A DNA stretch of 64,000 nucleotides from Methanobacteriota archaeon (GCA_016841265.1 JAENZL010000018.1:1-64000); one strand, 5' to 3'. Counted from the first letter of the stretch, positions 26,201 through 35,389 are shown. The notes: generated from the letters alone by a model not told the origin. Numbers and translations: made by a program.

Positions 26201-27505
26201 CGAATTCAAATCCGAATCGACTTCCTTTCCTATCTCCCTGGCTGAGTTCACGTCTTCGTACAGTACCTTCCCGTTGTAGTAGGTGGTGTAGGTCAGAGCC
26301 AGCGGGTCTACCGAATCAAAGACCCTTTTCTGGGTATAGATCGTACCTGCGTTGACAGCGCTTGCAAGGGCAGGATTGGTGAGGATGTTCAGGGGACCGT
26401 TTGCGTAATATTGCCAGGGGCCGTAGGCAAAGGTCCTGAGGTTCATTGCCCCGAGCACGATGTTGGGTGCAGAGTCCAGGTTCGCTGAGTTTTCAAGTTC
26501 TTTTTCGTATTCCCGGACAAGTTCTTCCAGAAGAGGTTCCCGGGAGGGAATCAGGGTGGAGATATTCATACTTCTGTTGAAAGTTTCTCCCGATTCCAGG
26601 TTCATAAGAGTGTAGTTAAGGTCCGGGATTTCAAAGACGTAATAGATCGTGTAGGTCTGGTCGGTAGGGTTGATTTCCCGCTTAAGGGTCCCGTTTACTT
26701 TGCGGATTTCGAGCTTTTCGGGCGTCAGGTCGGGCTGTACATTTATTGCATACTCCCTGAAGGTATGCATGTTGCCCTGGTAGTTCTGGGCAAGCAGGCG
26801 GTTCATACTGTCGATTGCGATATCTTTTACAGGGCTGAGCTCTATCCGGAACCAGTCAGAGGCTTTTGTTTCATTCCCGTAATAGAGTTCGACGGAGGCA
26901 TAGCCGGATTCTGCTGTTTCGGGTACCTCGACGTATTCGTCAAAGTATACATTCTGAAGAACCCCCGTGGCCTGCCCGTAGTTCACTTTTTTAATCTCGT
27001 CTCCGTCCGAGTCTTTTACAATCAAAACGACGTCTTTGTTTTTCCAGAGGGATTCGATTTTTCCCCAGACGTCCGAGGGTAGGGTTATGGAAATCTTAAG
27101 TATGTCTCCCCTTTCCAGGTTCTGGTTTTGCGGGACTACCATAAAGCCGTCTTCCATTTTTCTTTCAACCTGGGTCCCCTCGGGCTGGATTACCGGGTGT
27201 TCCCCCTGCCATTCCAGGGCTTCCATCCCCGCATAGTTCAGGCAGCGGGCAAGGTCTGCTGCGGCAAGGTTGACTGAAGTCTGTCTGGGGTCGTTTTTTT
27301 CGGTGGTATAGATGGTCTCGGCAATTTCAGAGTCCATTTTCACGAGGTAGACGGAAGTGAAGGTTGCGGCAAGGACGATAAAGATTCCGATCACAGCAAA
27401 CGGGATGTAGGCATCGGTATTGTGTAATATGGATGGGTTTTTCCCATCTGATACTCTCTTTTTCGATGCGCCATTTTTAGATCCCCTGCTCATTTTCCCT
27501 GTCAT
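23297..27505 (-). CDS. Giant membrane-anchored surface protein
   Basis: 1402 residues. A basic N-terminus (1-31) is followed by one transmembrane helix (AYIPFAVIGIFIVLAATFTS, 32-51) and a very large ectodomain with many Asn-X-Ser/Thr sites. A Ser/Asp/Asn low-complexity stretch lies near 420-455, and a coiled-coil-like Glu/Leu-rich segment near 900-1250. The final 97 residues are the part that differs from the orphan module. It resembles large proteins encoded near archaeal pilus-type secretion genes (DUF7286-like) but I cannot confirm that, and no secretion ATPase is in the window. The small exported gene follows with a 1-bp overlap. Confidence 0.75.
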   Translation of the reverse strand: MTGKMSRGSKNGASKKRVSDGKNPSILHNTDAYIPFAVIGIFIVLAATFTSVYLVKMDSEIAETIYTTEKNDPRQTSVNLAAADLARCLNYAGMEALEWQGEHPVIQPEGTQVERKMEDGFMVVPQNQNLERGDILKISITLPSDVWGKIESLWKNKDVVLIVKDSDGDEIKKVNYGQATGVLQNVYFDEYVEVPETAESGYASVELYYGNETKASDWFRIELSPVKDIAIDSMNRLLAQNYQGNMHTFREYAINVQPDLTPEKLEIRKVNGTLKREINPTDQTYTIYYVFEIPDLNYTLMNLESGETFNRSMNISTLIPSREPLLEELVREYEKELENSANLDSAPNIVLGAMNLRTFAYGPWQYYANGPLNILTNPALASAVNAGTIYTQKRVFDSVDPLALTYTTYYNGKVLYEDVNSAREIGKEVDSDLNSDSDSSSDSSSDSNLNSNTSTSFTDLYEKDKEVNLSTTYDSLSENKSFNIDIEEGIEESFTDSNTSYEELTEYSEIKVAASDYTEGVIDGWVFNDREWTTENPDLIHDVTDSVYTAPVQGEVLRDGFDSPDPLVSMINADFDRSSVSYSSHTVSWDSDYFASGTHVGALVPTYAWSDSTTNSYSESVSPSIDPPKGHVDSWWITSASVSLKSVEITDVRVEPNYDYGGEDRIIAENREDGYLNSEDHVFDWNVRYDIYYKINTHWEIDYNYKYEYEWRTFEGYKDPVNKTGKIYEYHSDTSSGSDSETTSKTDSETLYHTETESENLTIIFHKLPPTGGYTGLSTYADPTEREYRETNVAIEGAERFDPCCSDAADKYRAEHVDLLAIERDFWIYTNEKPLPPHAVSCDIPPWLHKLMAEEVLEMLDSIEQDNPTFSYSLLDNPGQDPTDLQVETAEKLILDLESKRETYVDKSQHLTASGQIYTSSDSARYIARNEAYNKLILDIKQKNEKLDAELDSYVIDMLEKKGLDTSMLESVSSGPLTLFDNPATERAASALGKEMGIISTMEVTGQPESKYNWTENMTLIVDQKPNYLYHDPDFDLKGDYEVTDPRGRTIYPLGVRNTCIFTTGISEEIADAIGSSTEYVKTETAQQISQSIAVLNEEILLLEENLSEQGVALDSTALDIEIYNLKRTYTTDLKSNVIEEIAAEVSANPVISDQIEEDKVKLITSQYLESLSTDEIIEKSSNGNLSAEISTLIKTEIKNSNSLIEDEELDAALNRVDTDVRIGVANGICDITVNKGVLIDECFEQIDDELKEMANEHLDELSGETAELVSKRFQTAMKAVPCGLPVLPPHWVFTINVWTYEVVGRYEEFTVTDNDNEVIPEPYFGHKGQKYVRKEDHIQHPCRIDTDGSSLWLGENKRIAFHLTGYSATIVGPGPKGVGDKEGDEIEKSIRYDDLFSELGG
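23591..24657. repeat. 1067-bp near-identical direct repeat, copy B
   Basis: Codes for residues about 950-1305 of the 1402-aa protein. Partner of the repeat at 21480-22546, same orientation, 2111 bp apart. Recombination between the two would delete the intervening tail and the copy-1 small gene, and join the big gene to the alternative tail and copy 2. Confidence 0.9.
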
Positions 27506-27915
27506 TTCCCCCTCACCAACAGAATGAATTAATTTCTAGTCGGTGTAAAAATATTTAAGACTTTTCTGCCTAATTATTTTATTAAGTTTGTAAATTACAG
27601 GTCGCATACAAAACAAGTACTAAACAAGTTTATATTGTTTCTGATGTATCCATTTGAGTGGATATCTTTGAAAAGGTGGATGCCCATCCAAAGGTTTTTA
27701 ATAATTTTCTATCATATATCGCCCAAAAATACGGATATTGTCAGGACATATCTATAATTCTAATATTTGCTGGGATATCTATATACTCAAGATTTCAACA
27801 ACTTTCTTAAGTTAATCCGAATCCCTCAAAATGACTCTAATTTACCTTTATACCTTTATTTACCTTGATTCGATGCTGAAATTTATCTATTTGTAAATCA
27901 CTTATCATAGAGGAG
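27506..27915. promoter_or_regulatory. Divergent promoter region with two small inverted repeats
   Basis: No gene seen. TATCCATTTGAGTGGATA (27647-27664) and TGGATGCCCATCCA (27677-27690) are two adjacent palindromes sharing the word TGGAT. They lie between the divergent starts of the giant surface gene and manC and could be operators or a hairpin terminator. AT-rich runs on both sides can serve as TATA boxes. Confidence 0.4.
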
Positions 27916-29292
27916 ATGAAAAGCATTAAGTCAATCATCCTTGCAGGCGGGTCGGGAACTCGGCTCTGGCCCCTGAGCCGGGAAATGTACCCGAAACAGT
28001 TCCTCAAATTCGGCGAGAGGTCTCTTTTCCAGGACACGGTGCTCCGCTGCCTCGAAATTTCCAAAATTGACGAAATTTTCGTGGTAACCAATGAAGCCCA
28101 GAAGTTTTTTGTGATGGGGCAAATCAAAGAAATTGGGCATGAAATCCCTTCCGAAAACATCCTGATCGAACCCGAAGGAAAGAACACCCTTCCTGCTATC
28201 CTTTACGGAATGAAGGAGATTGAAAGGATTTTCGGAAAATCCACAGTCGGGATTTTCTCCTCCGACCACGTCCTCGATAAGGCTGCCATGCAAACAATCT
28301 CCTCAGCAGAAGAACTTGTATCTGCTTCTCTTGTAACCTTCGGAGTCGTGCCAACCTCCCCGAATACCGGTTATGGTTACGTAAAACCTGCCGAACCTCT
28401 GGGTCCCGGCTACCGTGTTTCCGGGTTCCGGGAAAAACCGGACGAAGAAACCGCAAAAAAGTATATCGAAGAAGGCTGTCTCTGGAACAGCGGGATGTTT
28501 TTGTTCGATACCGATCTCTTTTTTGAAGAAGTTAAGACCCATGCTCCTGAAGTCCTTGCCTGTTTTGAGCAATTCGAGGACATTGCCGGGGTCTATGAGA
28601 ACGTGGAAAAAATCTCCGTTGACTACGGCATTATGGAAAAATCCGATAGAGTTGCGGTTGTCAGGCTGGACCATAAGTGGAGTGATCTCGGGAATTTCTC
28701 TGCGATTTATGATGAGTTTGAAAAGGACAGGGATGAAAATGTGGTCCATAGATGTGACCCCTTCCTTTTGAATTCTACCGGGAACCTCGTTCACTCAAAG
28801 ACAGGAAAGATTGTTTCCCTTATAGATGTAAATGACTTTGTTGTAGTTGATACCCCGGATGCCCTGCTGGTCTGTCCCAAAGAGAGCAGCCAGAAAGTAA
28901 AAGAAATCGTTACCGAGCTCAAAAACAGGGATGATGAAAGGGCGTACATCGGGCAGAAAGTATACCGGCCCTGGGGTTCATATTCTCTGCTTGAAAACTC
29001 GCCAGGGCACAAGATCAAGAATATTGCTGTACTTCCTGAGCATAAGTTGAGTCTCCAGATGCACTATCATAGAAGTGAGCACTGGGTTGTTGTAAAAGGG
29101 ATGGCCTGCGTCGAGGTTAATGGGGATAAGTTCTTTTTAAGGCCCGGAGAGAGTACGTTTATTCGTGCGGGAGAAAAGCACAGGCTTTCGAATCCGGGAA
29201 AGGTTCCGCTGGAGATTATTGAGGTGCAGCTGGGAGAGCTTGTGGATGAAGGGGATATTGTGAGGTTTGATGATGTATATGGGAGGGAGTGA
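27916..29292 (+). CDS. manC: Mannose-1-phosphate guanylyltransferase / mannose-6-phosphate isomerase
   Basis: 458 residues, type II PMI-GMP length. The nucleotidyltransferase domain (1-340) has GGSGTRLWPLSREMYPKQF near the start. The C-terminal cupin (about 350-455) has the isomerase metal site in LSLQMHYHRSEHWVV. It makes GDP-mannose, the donor for the glycan genes downstream. AGGAG touches the start region. First gene of the surface glycan locus. Confidence 0.93.
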   Translation: MKSIKSIILAGGSGTRLWPLSREMYPKQFLKFGERSLFQDTVLRCLEISKIDEIFVVTNEAQKFFVMGQIKEIGHEIPSENILIEPEGKNTLPAILYGMKEIERIFGKSTVGIFSSDHVLDKAAMQTISSAEELVSASLVTFGVVPTSPNTGYGYVKPAEPLGPGYRVSGFREKPDEETAKKYIEEGCLWNSGMFLFDTDLFFEEVKTHAPEVLACFEQFEDIAGVYENVEKISVDYGIMEKSDRVAVVRLDHKWSDLGNFSAIYDEFEKDRDENVVHRCDPFLLNSTGNLVHSKTGKIVSLIDVNDFVVVDTPDALLVCPKESSQKVKEIVTELKNRDDERAYIGQKVYRPWGSYSLLENSPGHKIKNIAVLPEHKLSLQMHYHRSEHWVVVKGMACVEVNGDKFFLRPGESTFIRAGEKHRLSNPGKVPLEIIEVQLGELVDEGDIVRFDDVYGRE

Positions 29293-29305
29293 GAAGGGAG
29301 AAGTA

Positions 29306-29547
29306 ATGGGTGTGAATGTTTACGAAATCAGGAAAGGTGTATACAGTCTGAAAGGTGGGGGAATTTGCTTGCGAAACACAGCGCGTACTTTGAGGTCAAG
29401 GCGGAGTGATTGAAGTCGGTTTGTGGAAGCGAGCATCTGGTTATTGTGGACGAGATAAATGTTATTGGGCCTGATGAGTTTATTGAGGAAGGCTTTGTGT
29501 ATAAGGGGATTGGGAGGGGAGATAAAAATGGGCATGAGATGAAATAA
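29306..29547 (+). pseudogene. Remnant of a UDP/GDP-sugar 6-dehydrogenase
   Basis: Two pieces of a nucleotide-sugar dehydrogenase can be read in different frames. The first (29306 on) has VYSLKGGGICLRNTARTL, a decayed form of the LKPGxGFGGSCLPKD active-site region. The second (29431-29547) reads HLVIVDEINVIGPDEFIEEG then FVYKGIGRG, the characteristic C-terminus of the family. Frame changes, lost middle and lost N-terminus show it is dead. It sits between manC and the flippase. Confidence 0.7.
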
Positions 29548-29562
29548 TTCGGATCTGGAAAA

Positions 29563-31008
29563 ATGGCTGATTATAAACTTATAATCCAGAGAATTGGTCT
29601 GGTAGGTTTAACAAACATTTTGTTGAGTTTGAGTGGGATAATCCTTTTGCCCATTTTAACCAAAAATATGCCTGTTGAAGATTATGGTATATGGGCACAG
29701 GTAAGTGTAACCGTGGGGATAGTTCCTGCAGTGGCGATGCTTGGGTTTCCCTATGCAATGGCCCGCTTTTTACCATCTTCTAAAAGTAAGGAAGAAAACC
29801 GGGAGATTTTCTACTCTGTTTTTTTTATAGTATGTGCAACGAGTCTTTTTGCATCTTCAATTCTTTATATAGTTTCGGAAAAACTTGCTTTTTTGCTTTT
29901 TGATAGTAATATTACTGTTGTAAGAATCCTCTCAATAACCGTCTTTTTTGAAAGTATGAACGGTCTTTTTTTAGGTTACTTTAGGGCAAGCCAGCAGATC
30001 AAAAAACATTCTGTGGCGATGTTTGGCCAGACCGTGCTTAATTTTTTGCTTGTGGCTTTTTTTGTATTGCTTGGAAAAGGAATTGTAGGAGCCATATATG
30101 GAGTTCTGTTAAAAAGTTTTATTGTATCTCTTGCTTCTTTTTTAGTAATAGCTTCACAGTTAGGTTTTCAAGTCCCCTCTTTTGGTCATTTGAAGGAATA
30201 TCTTGCTTTCGGCTTTCCAACTATTCCCGGAAATCTTTCCAGTTGGGTTGTTAATTCGAGTGACAGGTATGTTATAGGTATACTTTTAGGAACAGCAGCG
30301 GTTGGGTATTATTCTCCAGGCTATTCATTGGGAAATTTAATAAGGATGTTTGTTGCTCCTGTATCTTTTATGCTTCCTGTAGTGCTTGCAAAATACTATG
30401 ATGAACAGGATATTGATACTGTAAAAACCATTCTCAGTTATTCTCTGAAATATTTCCTTGCAGTTGCTATTCCCTCTGTTTTTGGACTTTCTCTACTCTC
30501 AAAACCACTCCTGTCTGTTCTGTCAACCCCCGAAATAGCTTTACAGGGTTATCTGATAACCCCATTCGTAGCTTTGAGTGCTCTTTTTTCAGGCACCTAT
30601 TCAATAATAACTCAGGTTATAATAATGGAAAAAAAGACAAAAGTAACTGGTACAATGTGGATTTTATCGGCAGCTTTAAACCTGGGACTAAATTTCCTTT
30701 TCGTTCCTTTTATGGGTATTTTGGGTGCAGCCTTTACGACTCTGATTGCTTTTATACTCAATCTTATCTTTACTTCTTCTTATTCTTTCAAGAAATTTAG
30801 ATTCGATCTAAATATTGGTTTTATATTCAAAAGCATATTTGCCTCGGTTTTGATGTCATCAATTATTTTATTTACAGACCCAGTAAACATTTTGGAAATT
30901 TTAGTTACAGTTGTTCTCTGCGCTATAACCTACTTTGGGATTTTGGGATTTTTGAAGGGTTTTGGCAGACAGGAAATTCAATTTTGCAAGGAGATTATTA
31001 ATTATTAA
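29563..31008 (+). CDS. Polysaccharide flippase (Wzx/MATE-like)
   Basis: 481 residues with about 12-14 hydrophobic segments and the N-terminal pattern of oligosaccharide flippases (LSGIILLPILTKNMPVEDYG). It should move lipid-linked glycan units to the outer membrane face, where AglB or a polymerase can use them. Coding sequence is more AT-rich than manC. The IS1634-type insertion follows 140 bp later. Confidence 0.9.
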   Translation: MADYKLIIQRIGLVGLTNILLSLSGIILLPILTKNMPVEDYGIWAQVSVTVGIVPAVAMLGFPYAMARFLPSSKSKEENREIFYSVFFIVCATSLFASSILYIVSEKLAFLLFDSNITVVRILSITVFFESMNGLFLGYFRASQQIKKHSVAMFGQTVLNFLLVAFFVLLGKGIVGAIYGVLLKSFIVSLASFLVIASQLGFQVPSFGHLKEYLAFGFPTIPGNLSSWVVNSSDRYVIGILLGTAAVGYYSPGYSLGNLIRMFVAPVSFMLPVVLAKYYDEQDIDTVKTILSYSLKYFLAVAIPSVFGLSLLSKPLLSVLSTPEIALQGYLITPFVALSALFSGTYSIITQVIIMEKKTKVTGTMWILSAALNLGLNFLFVPFMGILGAAFTTLIAFILNLIFTSSYSFKKFRFDLNIGFIFKSIFASVLMSSIILFTDPVNILEILVTVVLCAITYFGILGFLKGFGRQEIQFCKEIINY

Positions 31009-31150
31009 AACAGATACTTGCACAGTTCAGATTGATGACTCATTAAATAAATTAAATGGTGGTCTGTTGCCAGAAATGAGCCGAATAGGGATGCAATCAT
31101 GAATCCTGCTTTCGGTAGGTATATTTTTACATAAATAATTTTTACTGATA

Positions 31151-32895
31151 CTGTTTTTGTCACATAATCCCTTGAATTCTTTGGGTTAACAAATAATTTT
31201 ATATATTACACATTATATTTGATTTTGTGGCATCCGAATTCCTAAAAAACAGTATCAATGAGCCACATTCTACTAATAAATCTACTAATTTTATATGCCA
31301 TCTTGGTATCGTAGTCGGTTTGTTTCGTGAACTCGAACTTGACAAACTGATTGATGAGAAATTTCCGAAATCAAGAGATCACAAAGTTTCTCATTCTACC
31401 TGCATCCTCGCAATGATACTCAATGGTCTTGGCTTCGTAGGGCAACGCATGTACCTCTTCCCTGAATATTTCAAACATATTCCTGTTAAAAGATTCTTTG
31501 GGATGGGTATAAAAAAAGAAGATCTGAATCAATATGCAATTGGAGAAACTCTCGACAAAATCGCAGAATATGGTCCAACTAAACTCTTTACAGAGATCGT
31601 AGTTCACGTCATGCATCGTTTGAAGATTCCAGTTCAGTTATGTCATGCTGATACCACAACTCTCAGTTTACATGGGAACTACGATTATGAAGAAGACGAA
31701 GACGAAGATTCCAGGTTAATCACATTCGTTCGCCCTAAAAATGGAAGATGGGATCTCAAACAATTTGTGTTGAATATGATCGTTAACCAGCATGGAATCC
31801 CCCTATTTATGAGTACTCATGCAGGCAACGCTTCCGATAAAAAAATAATTGTCGAAGCGATGGAATCTTTGAAATCTTCTCTAACAGTTGATACAAAAAT
31901 ACATTATATTGGAGACAGTGGGTTCTACAGTGAGGATAATATAAAAAAGTTCAGTACAGCCAATTGGATTTCTCATGTCCCTAAAACAATTAACGAAGCA
32001 GAGGATCTAATTGCTTCAAATCAAGAGATGAAGCCAGTAGGAGACGGTAAACGCTATTCCATTTCCCAATCCGTTGCTAAATATGGGGGAATCATACAAA
32101 ACTGGGCTTTAGTTCTTTCTCACGATATGAAAAAGAAAAAAGTGAAAACTTTCAAGAAGAGTATATGCAAAAAAGTTACGGAAGCGAAGGTTGATTTAAA
32201 AAAGCTTCAAAAGCGTGAATTTTTTTGTGAAAACGATGCATTAGAAGAAGCAAAAAAATTGATTGAAGCTTACCCCTTTCTATTGTTTGAGAAAATAGAT
32301 TTAAAAGCAATTAATAAGCGTAAATTTGGAAAAAGAGGTAGACCATCGAAAAATGAAGAATTAGATACATTTTATCAGATTAATGCAGAAATAAAGGTAA
32401 ATGATGTATATATTGCTCAAAAAACGGAGAAAATGGGCTTTTTTGTTCTGGCAAGTAATGATATGACTCTCTCCCCTGAAGAAATATTAGATATGTATAA
32501 AGGCCAGGACAGAGTGGAAAAAGGATTTAGGTTCCTGAAAAGTGACACATTTCGTGTATCAAAAATATATCTCAAGAGTAAGAAAAGGATTCGAGCTCTT
32601 TCGATGATTATGGTTCTATGCTTGCTGATTTATTCTATTGCTGAATGGAGATTGAGAGAAAGACTTAATGATGAAAATGAATCAGTTCCAGATCAAAAAG
32701 GGAAACCTACTAAAAAACCAACTATGAAGTGGGTCTTTTTTATATTCCGAGGTATTACAGAACTTGTTACTGAAAGTAATGGAGTAATTGAATATGAAGT
32801 GTTAAATATGGAAGAAGTTCATTGGAATATATTGAATCTCCTGAGGGCGGAATATGAAAATATTTACCTTTGATTTAAGGAGGTTACAAAAGCAG
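31151..32895 (+). mobile_element. IS1634-type insertion sequence
   Basis: Candidate ends are CTGTTTTTGTCAC (31151-31163) and GTTACAAAAGCAG (32883-32895), inverted repeats with two mismatches in 13. They frame the transposase gene with 63 bp before and 22 bp after it. I find no clear target duplication, so the exact ends are uncertain. It stands between the plus-strand flippase and the minus-strand glycan genes. Confidence 0.6.
31227..32873 (+). CDS. Transposase, IS1634 family (IS4-like DDE)
   Basis: 548 residues, intact. An N-terminal DUF4277-like part (LGIVVGLFRELELDKLIDE) leads to the DDE core: first Asp in CHADTTTLSLHGNY, second in YIGDSGFYSEDN, and the Glu in YKGQDRVEKGFRFLK (the Y-R-E signature of the IS4 superfamily). 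Start is GTG at 31227. It is full length and may be active. Confidence 0.93.
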   Translation: MASEFLKNSINEPHSTNKSTNFICHLGIVVGLFRELELDKLIDEKFPKSRDHKVSHSTCILAMILNGLGFVGQRMYLFPEYFKHIPVKRFFGMGIKKEDLNQYAIGETLDKIAEYGPTKLFTEIVVHVMHRLKIPVQLCHADTTTLSLHGNYDYEEDEDEDSRLITFVRPKNGRWDLKQFVLNMIVNQHGIPLFMSTHAGNASDKKIIVEAMESLKSSLTVDTKIHYIGDSGFYSEDNIKKFSTANWISHVPKTINEAEDLIASNQEMKPVGDGKRYSISQSVAKYGGIIQNWALVLSHDMKKKKVKTFKKSICKKVTEAKVDLKKLQKREFFCENDALEEAKKLIEAYPFLLFEKIDLKAINKRKFGKRGRPSKNEELDTFYQINAEIKVNDVYIAQKTEKMGFFVLASNDMTLSPEEILDMYKGQDRVEKGFRFLKSDTFRVSKIYLKSKKRIRALSMIMVLCLLIYSIAEWRLRERLNDENESVPDQKGKPTKKPTMKWVFFIFRGITELVTESNGVIEYEVLNMEEVHWNILNLLRAEYENIYL

Positions 32896-33227
32896 GCCAT
32901 ATAATTTTCAACCTTAATATTCAATTAGATAGCGGTAGCTATCAAAAAAATATGAAAAAAATGCAAATCACTTTTTAAAATATGAATAAAGTTTAGAACT
33001 GAGAAGTAAACTCCATTGTAACTGATGAATGAATTTGTCTAATTTTAATCAGGCTTTTTGATTTTTTTCAAATTTGATGGTAAAGATGATAATTTAATGT
33101 TAACCTGCCGAATATAGGATGAATAATTTAAACATGTTTCCAATTATTTGCTGAATAATTATTTTTAAAATTAATAGGAGACATTGTAACTTTTATATGG
33201 CATTTCCTAAAATATTTACAAGTTTGT
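32896..33227. other. AT-rich intergenic region after the IS
   Basis: No gene seen over 330 bp. Confidence 0.4.
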
Positions 33228-34295
33228 TCATATTTTTCTTATTAACTCATTTACCTTATACATAAAATCAACCATTACAGTATAGTAAGATGAAATTTGA
33301 TTAGAAATTTTAAAAATTCTTTTGTCAAAGACTTCTGTATTTTTTGATTCTTCAAAATAAAGGTCTACTAACTTTTTTATTCCTTTAATTGTAAATTTCT
33401 CTGATGGAGTAGTTATCGTTGACAAAAATCCTTTTGTTCTGTTGTCAACACTTAGGAGATATGAAGGTTTATCAGTTGATAGAAAATAGATGTTTGAATG
33501 TAGGCGTGTTCCTATGTGAAGATTCCCTTCTCTGATGGTTTCGTTTTCATCCAGTCCTTTACCAGAAGCATCTAGTACTTTGAAACCAAGTGCTTGTGCA
33601 TACATTGCGCAAGTTTTGTTTGCAACTGAGGAAATCTTATGCTGGAAAACTAAAGTTATGTTTTTGTTTGATCCTTCAACTCTAGTTTTCAAACGTAAAT
33701 AGGAAATAAAGTAAAGTGTTCGGAAAAAATTAAGTAAATCTTTAAGATTTCCATTAGGAATTGTTACAATTATTTTATTTATATAATTTTTTGTATCTTC
33801 TTTTTTGTTTTCATGTAGATTTTTCTTTTTTATAGTTTCCAAATCAAAAAAAGCAGGACATCCGGTCAAGTATGCATCTATACCATACTCTTTCAAAACA
33901 AGTTGGGTATTTTTGTCTCTTACAGAAAAAAGTCGAGAGCTTTCGTATACTTTTTTCCAGAAAAAAACTGATTTTTCGTCTTTAAAAAAATTATCGTATT
34001 CATTTAGGTCATTACCCCCAAGACCAAGTCCTATACAAATAACCGGGACTTCATTCTTATTGATATATTCGTATATGTTTTCAGCATGAGGATGAAGAGT
34101 GCTCCTGATTAGTGGTCCGCCAAGAATAATTAGTGCATCACATTCTTTTTCAATGGATTTCCATCTCTCAACAGGGATAAACTCTATATCTTGATCTAAA
34201 AAGTTTGAAATTAAATCAAATCCTCTGTTTTTTATGAGAAAATCCCCGGCGTTGTTTATTGCCCCATGAAGAACACAAATTTTTTTTTTATTCAT
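33228..34295 (-). CDS. Polysaccharide pyruvyl transferase family protein
   Basis: 355 residues. The N-terminus (ICVLHGAINNAGDFLI) and central LGGPLIRSTLHPHAENIYEY, VICIGLGLGGND and RDKNTQLVLKEYG elements fit the pyruvyltransferase/CsaB-like GT-B fold. These enzymes add ketal pyruvate to sugars, though distant members may do other transfers. Its start overlaps the neuB stop by 4 bp (ATGA), so it is co-translated with the nonulosonate synthase and may act on the same glycan. Confidence 0.8.
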   Translation of the reverse strand: MNKKKICVLHGAINNAGDFLIKNRGFDLISNFLDQDIEFIPVERWKSIEKECDALIILGGPLIRSTLHPHAENIYEYINKNEVPVICIGLGLGGNDLNEYDNFFKDEKSVFFWKKVYESSRLFSVRDKNTQLVLKEYGIDAYLTGCPAFFDLETIKKKNLHENKKEDTKNYINKIIVTIPNGNLKDLLNFFRTLYFISYLRLKTRVEGSNKNITLVFQHKISSVANKTCAMYAQALGFKVLDASGKGLDENETIREGNLHIGTRLHSNIYFLSTDKPSYLLSVDNRTKGFLSTITTPSEKFTIKGIKKLVDLYFEESKNTEVFDKRIFKISNQISSYYTVMVDFMYKVNELIRKI

Positions 34296-35389
34296 AAATT
34301 ATCCCCATTCAAAGATATTTTATCCAGTGTAAGTATCTCATCCTCTTTAATATCCTCAAGAACAGCTTTTCCAAGAACGTTTTTAAGTAAGCCTGGAGAT
34401 ATTCCTGTTCCGGGTCTTTTCCAGGTAAGATCCTCTTCTTCTATTACTTTACCTTTCGGGATATTTCTTTTAGCTACCAGGCTCCTTCTTGCATATTTTA
34501 TTGAATCTTTTTCACTTTCAAGAGGAGCTTTCTTGAAACTACCTGTTATTTGTTTTAACATTTCTATGTTTTCAACAAACGTTGTAAGGTCTTTTGGGTC
34601 CATTGCATGGTAGTGGTCATTCCCGGGTAAATTTTTATCCAAAGTAAAATGTTTTTCTATTATCTGAGCTCCAAAAAGTACCGAAGCGGTAAGTACAAGC
34701 ATTTTGGGGTCTGGGAGTGTGTGGTCTGAATATCCCACCAGATAATCTGGATACAATTTTTCTATATGCTTTATCATACCAAGGTTTGCATCTTCGTATT
34801 TTGTGGGATAATTCAAAATACAATGCATGGGTACGATCTGTTTGTTGCCTTCTTTTTCTATTGTCGACACGGCCTCCCGGATTTCTTTTACTGTCGAAGC
34901 TCCTGTGGAAAGAAATATGGGTTTTTTCATGTTTGCAATGTATTCAATGAAAGGTATATTTGTGATGTCTGATGATGATATTTTAAAAACATCCATTAGC
35001 CCGTTCAAATAATCGGCAGATTCGATGTCAAAAGGAGTCGACATGAAAACAGTATTCTCCTGATCTGTATACTTTGCCAGTTCTTTGTATTCGTCTTCTC
35101 CAAATTTGTCGTATTTTTTGAATAGTTCGTATTGAGACCTAGTAGTTTCTTTTTTTGTGTCCCAGTAAGCTGGAGAATTTTTTGAAGCTAATTTTTCTGC
35201 TTTATAACTTTGGAATTTTATGGCATCAGCACCTGCAATTGCAGCTTCTTTCACCATAAGTTTAGCAGCTTCCATAGGGTTTATATTTTCTTTTTTTGCA
35301 ATATCGTAGTAGTTAACCCCTATTTCAGCTATAATAAAAGGCTTTGAAGTTTCAGATATAGTTTTATCGGCAATGGTTAAGGTTTTCAT
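34292..35389 (-). CDS. neuB: Nonulosonic acid (sialic/legionaminic/pseudaminic) synthase
   Basis: 365 residues. A TIM barrel with FIIAEIGVNYYDIAKKE, then FMSTPFD, LSTGAS and GYSDHT motifs, and a C-terminal SAF/antifreeze-like domain (ARRSLVAKRNIPKGKVI, about the last 65 residues). It condenses phosphoenolpyruvate with a 6-carbon amino sugar to give the 9-carbon acid. Which acid is made cannot be told. The frame is open to 35416, but the start MKTLTIADKT at 35389 is the better fit; it overlaps the upstream fusion gene by 26 bp. Confidence 0.93.
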   Translation of the reverse strand: MKTLTIADKTISETSKPFIIAEIGVNYYDIAKKENINPMEAAKLMVKEAAIAGADAIKFQSYKAEKLASKNSPAYWDTKKETTRSQYELFKKYDKFGEDEYKELAKYTDQENTVFMSTPFDIESADYLNGLMDVFKISSSDITNIPFIEYIANMKKPIFLSTGASTVKEIREAVSTIEKEGNKQIVPMHCILNYPTKYEDANLGMIKHIEKLYPDYLVGYSDHTLPDPKMLVLTASVLFGAQIIEKHFTLDKNLPGNDHYHAMDPKDLTTFVENIEMLKQITGSFKKAPLESEKDSIKYARRSLVAKRNIPKGKVIEEEDLTWKRPGTGISPGLLKNVLGKAVLEDIKEDEILTLDKISLNGDNL

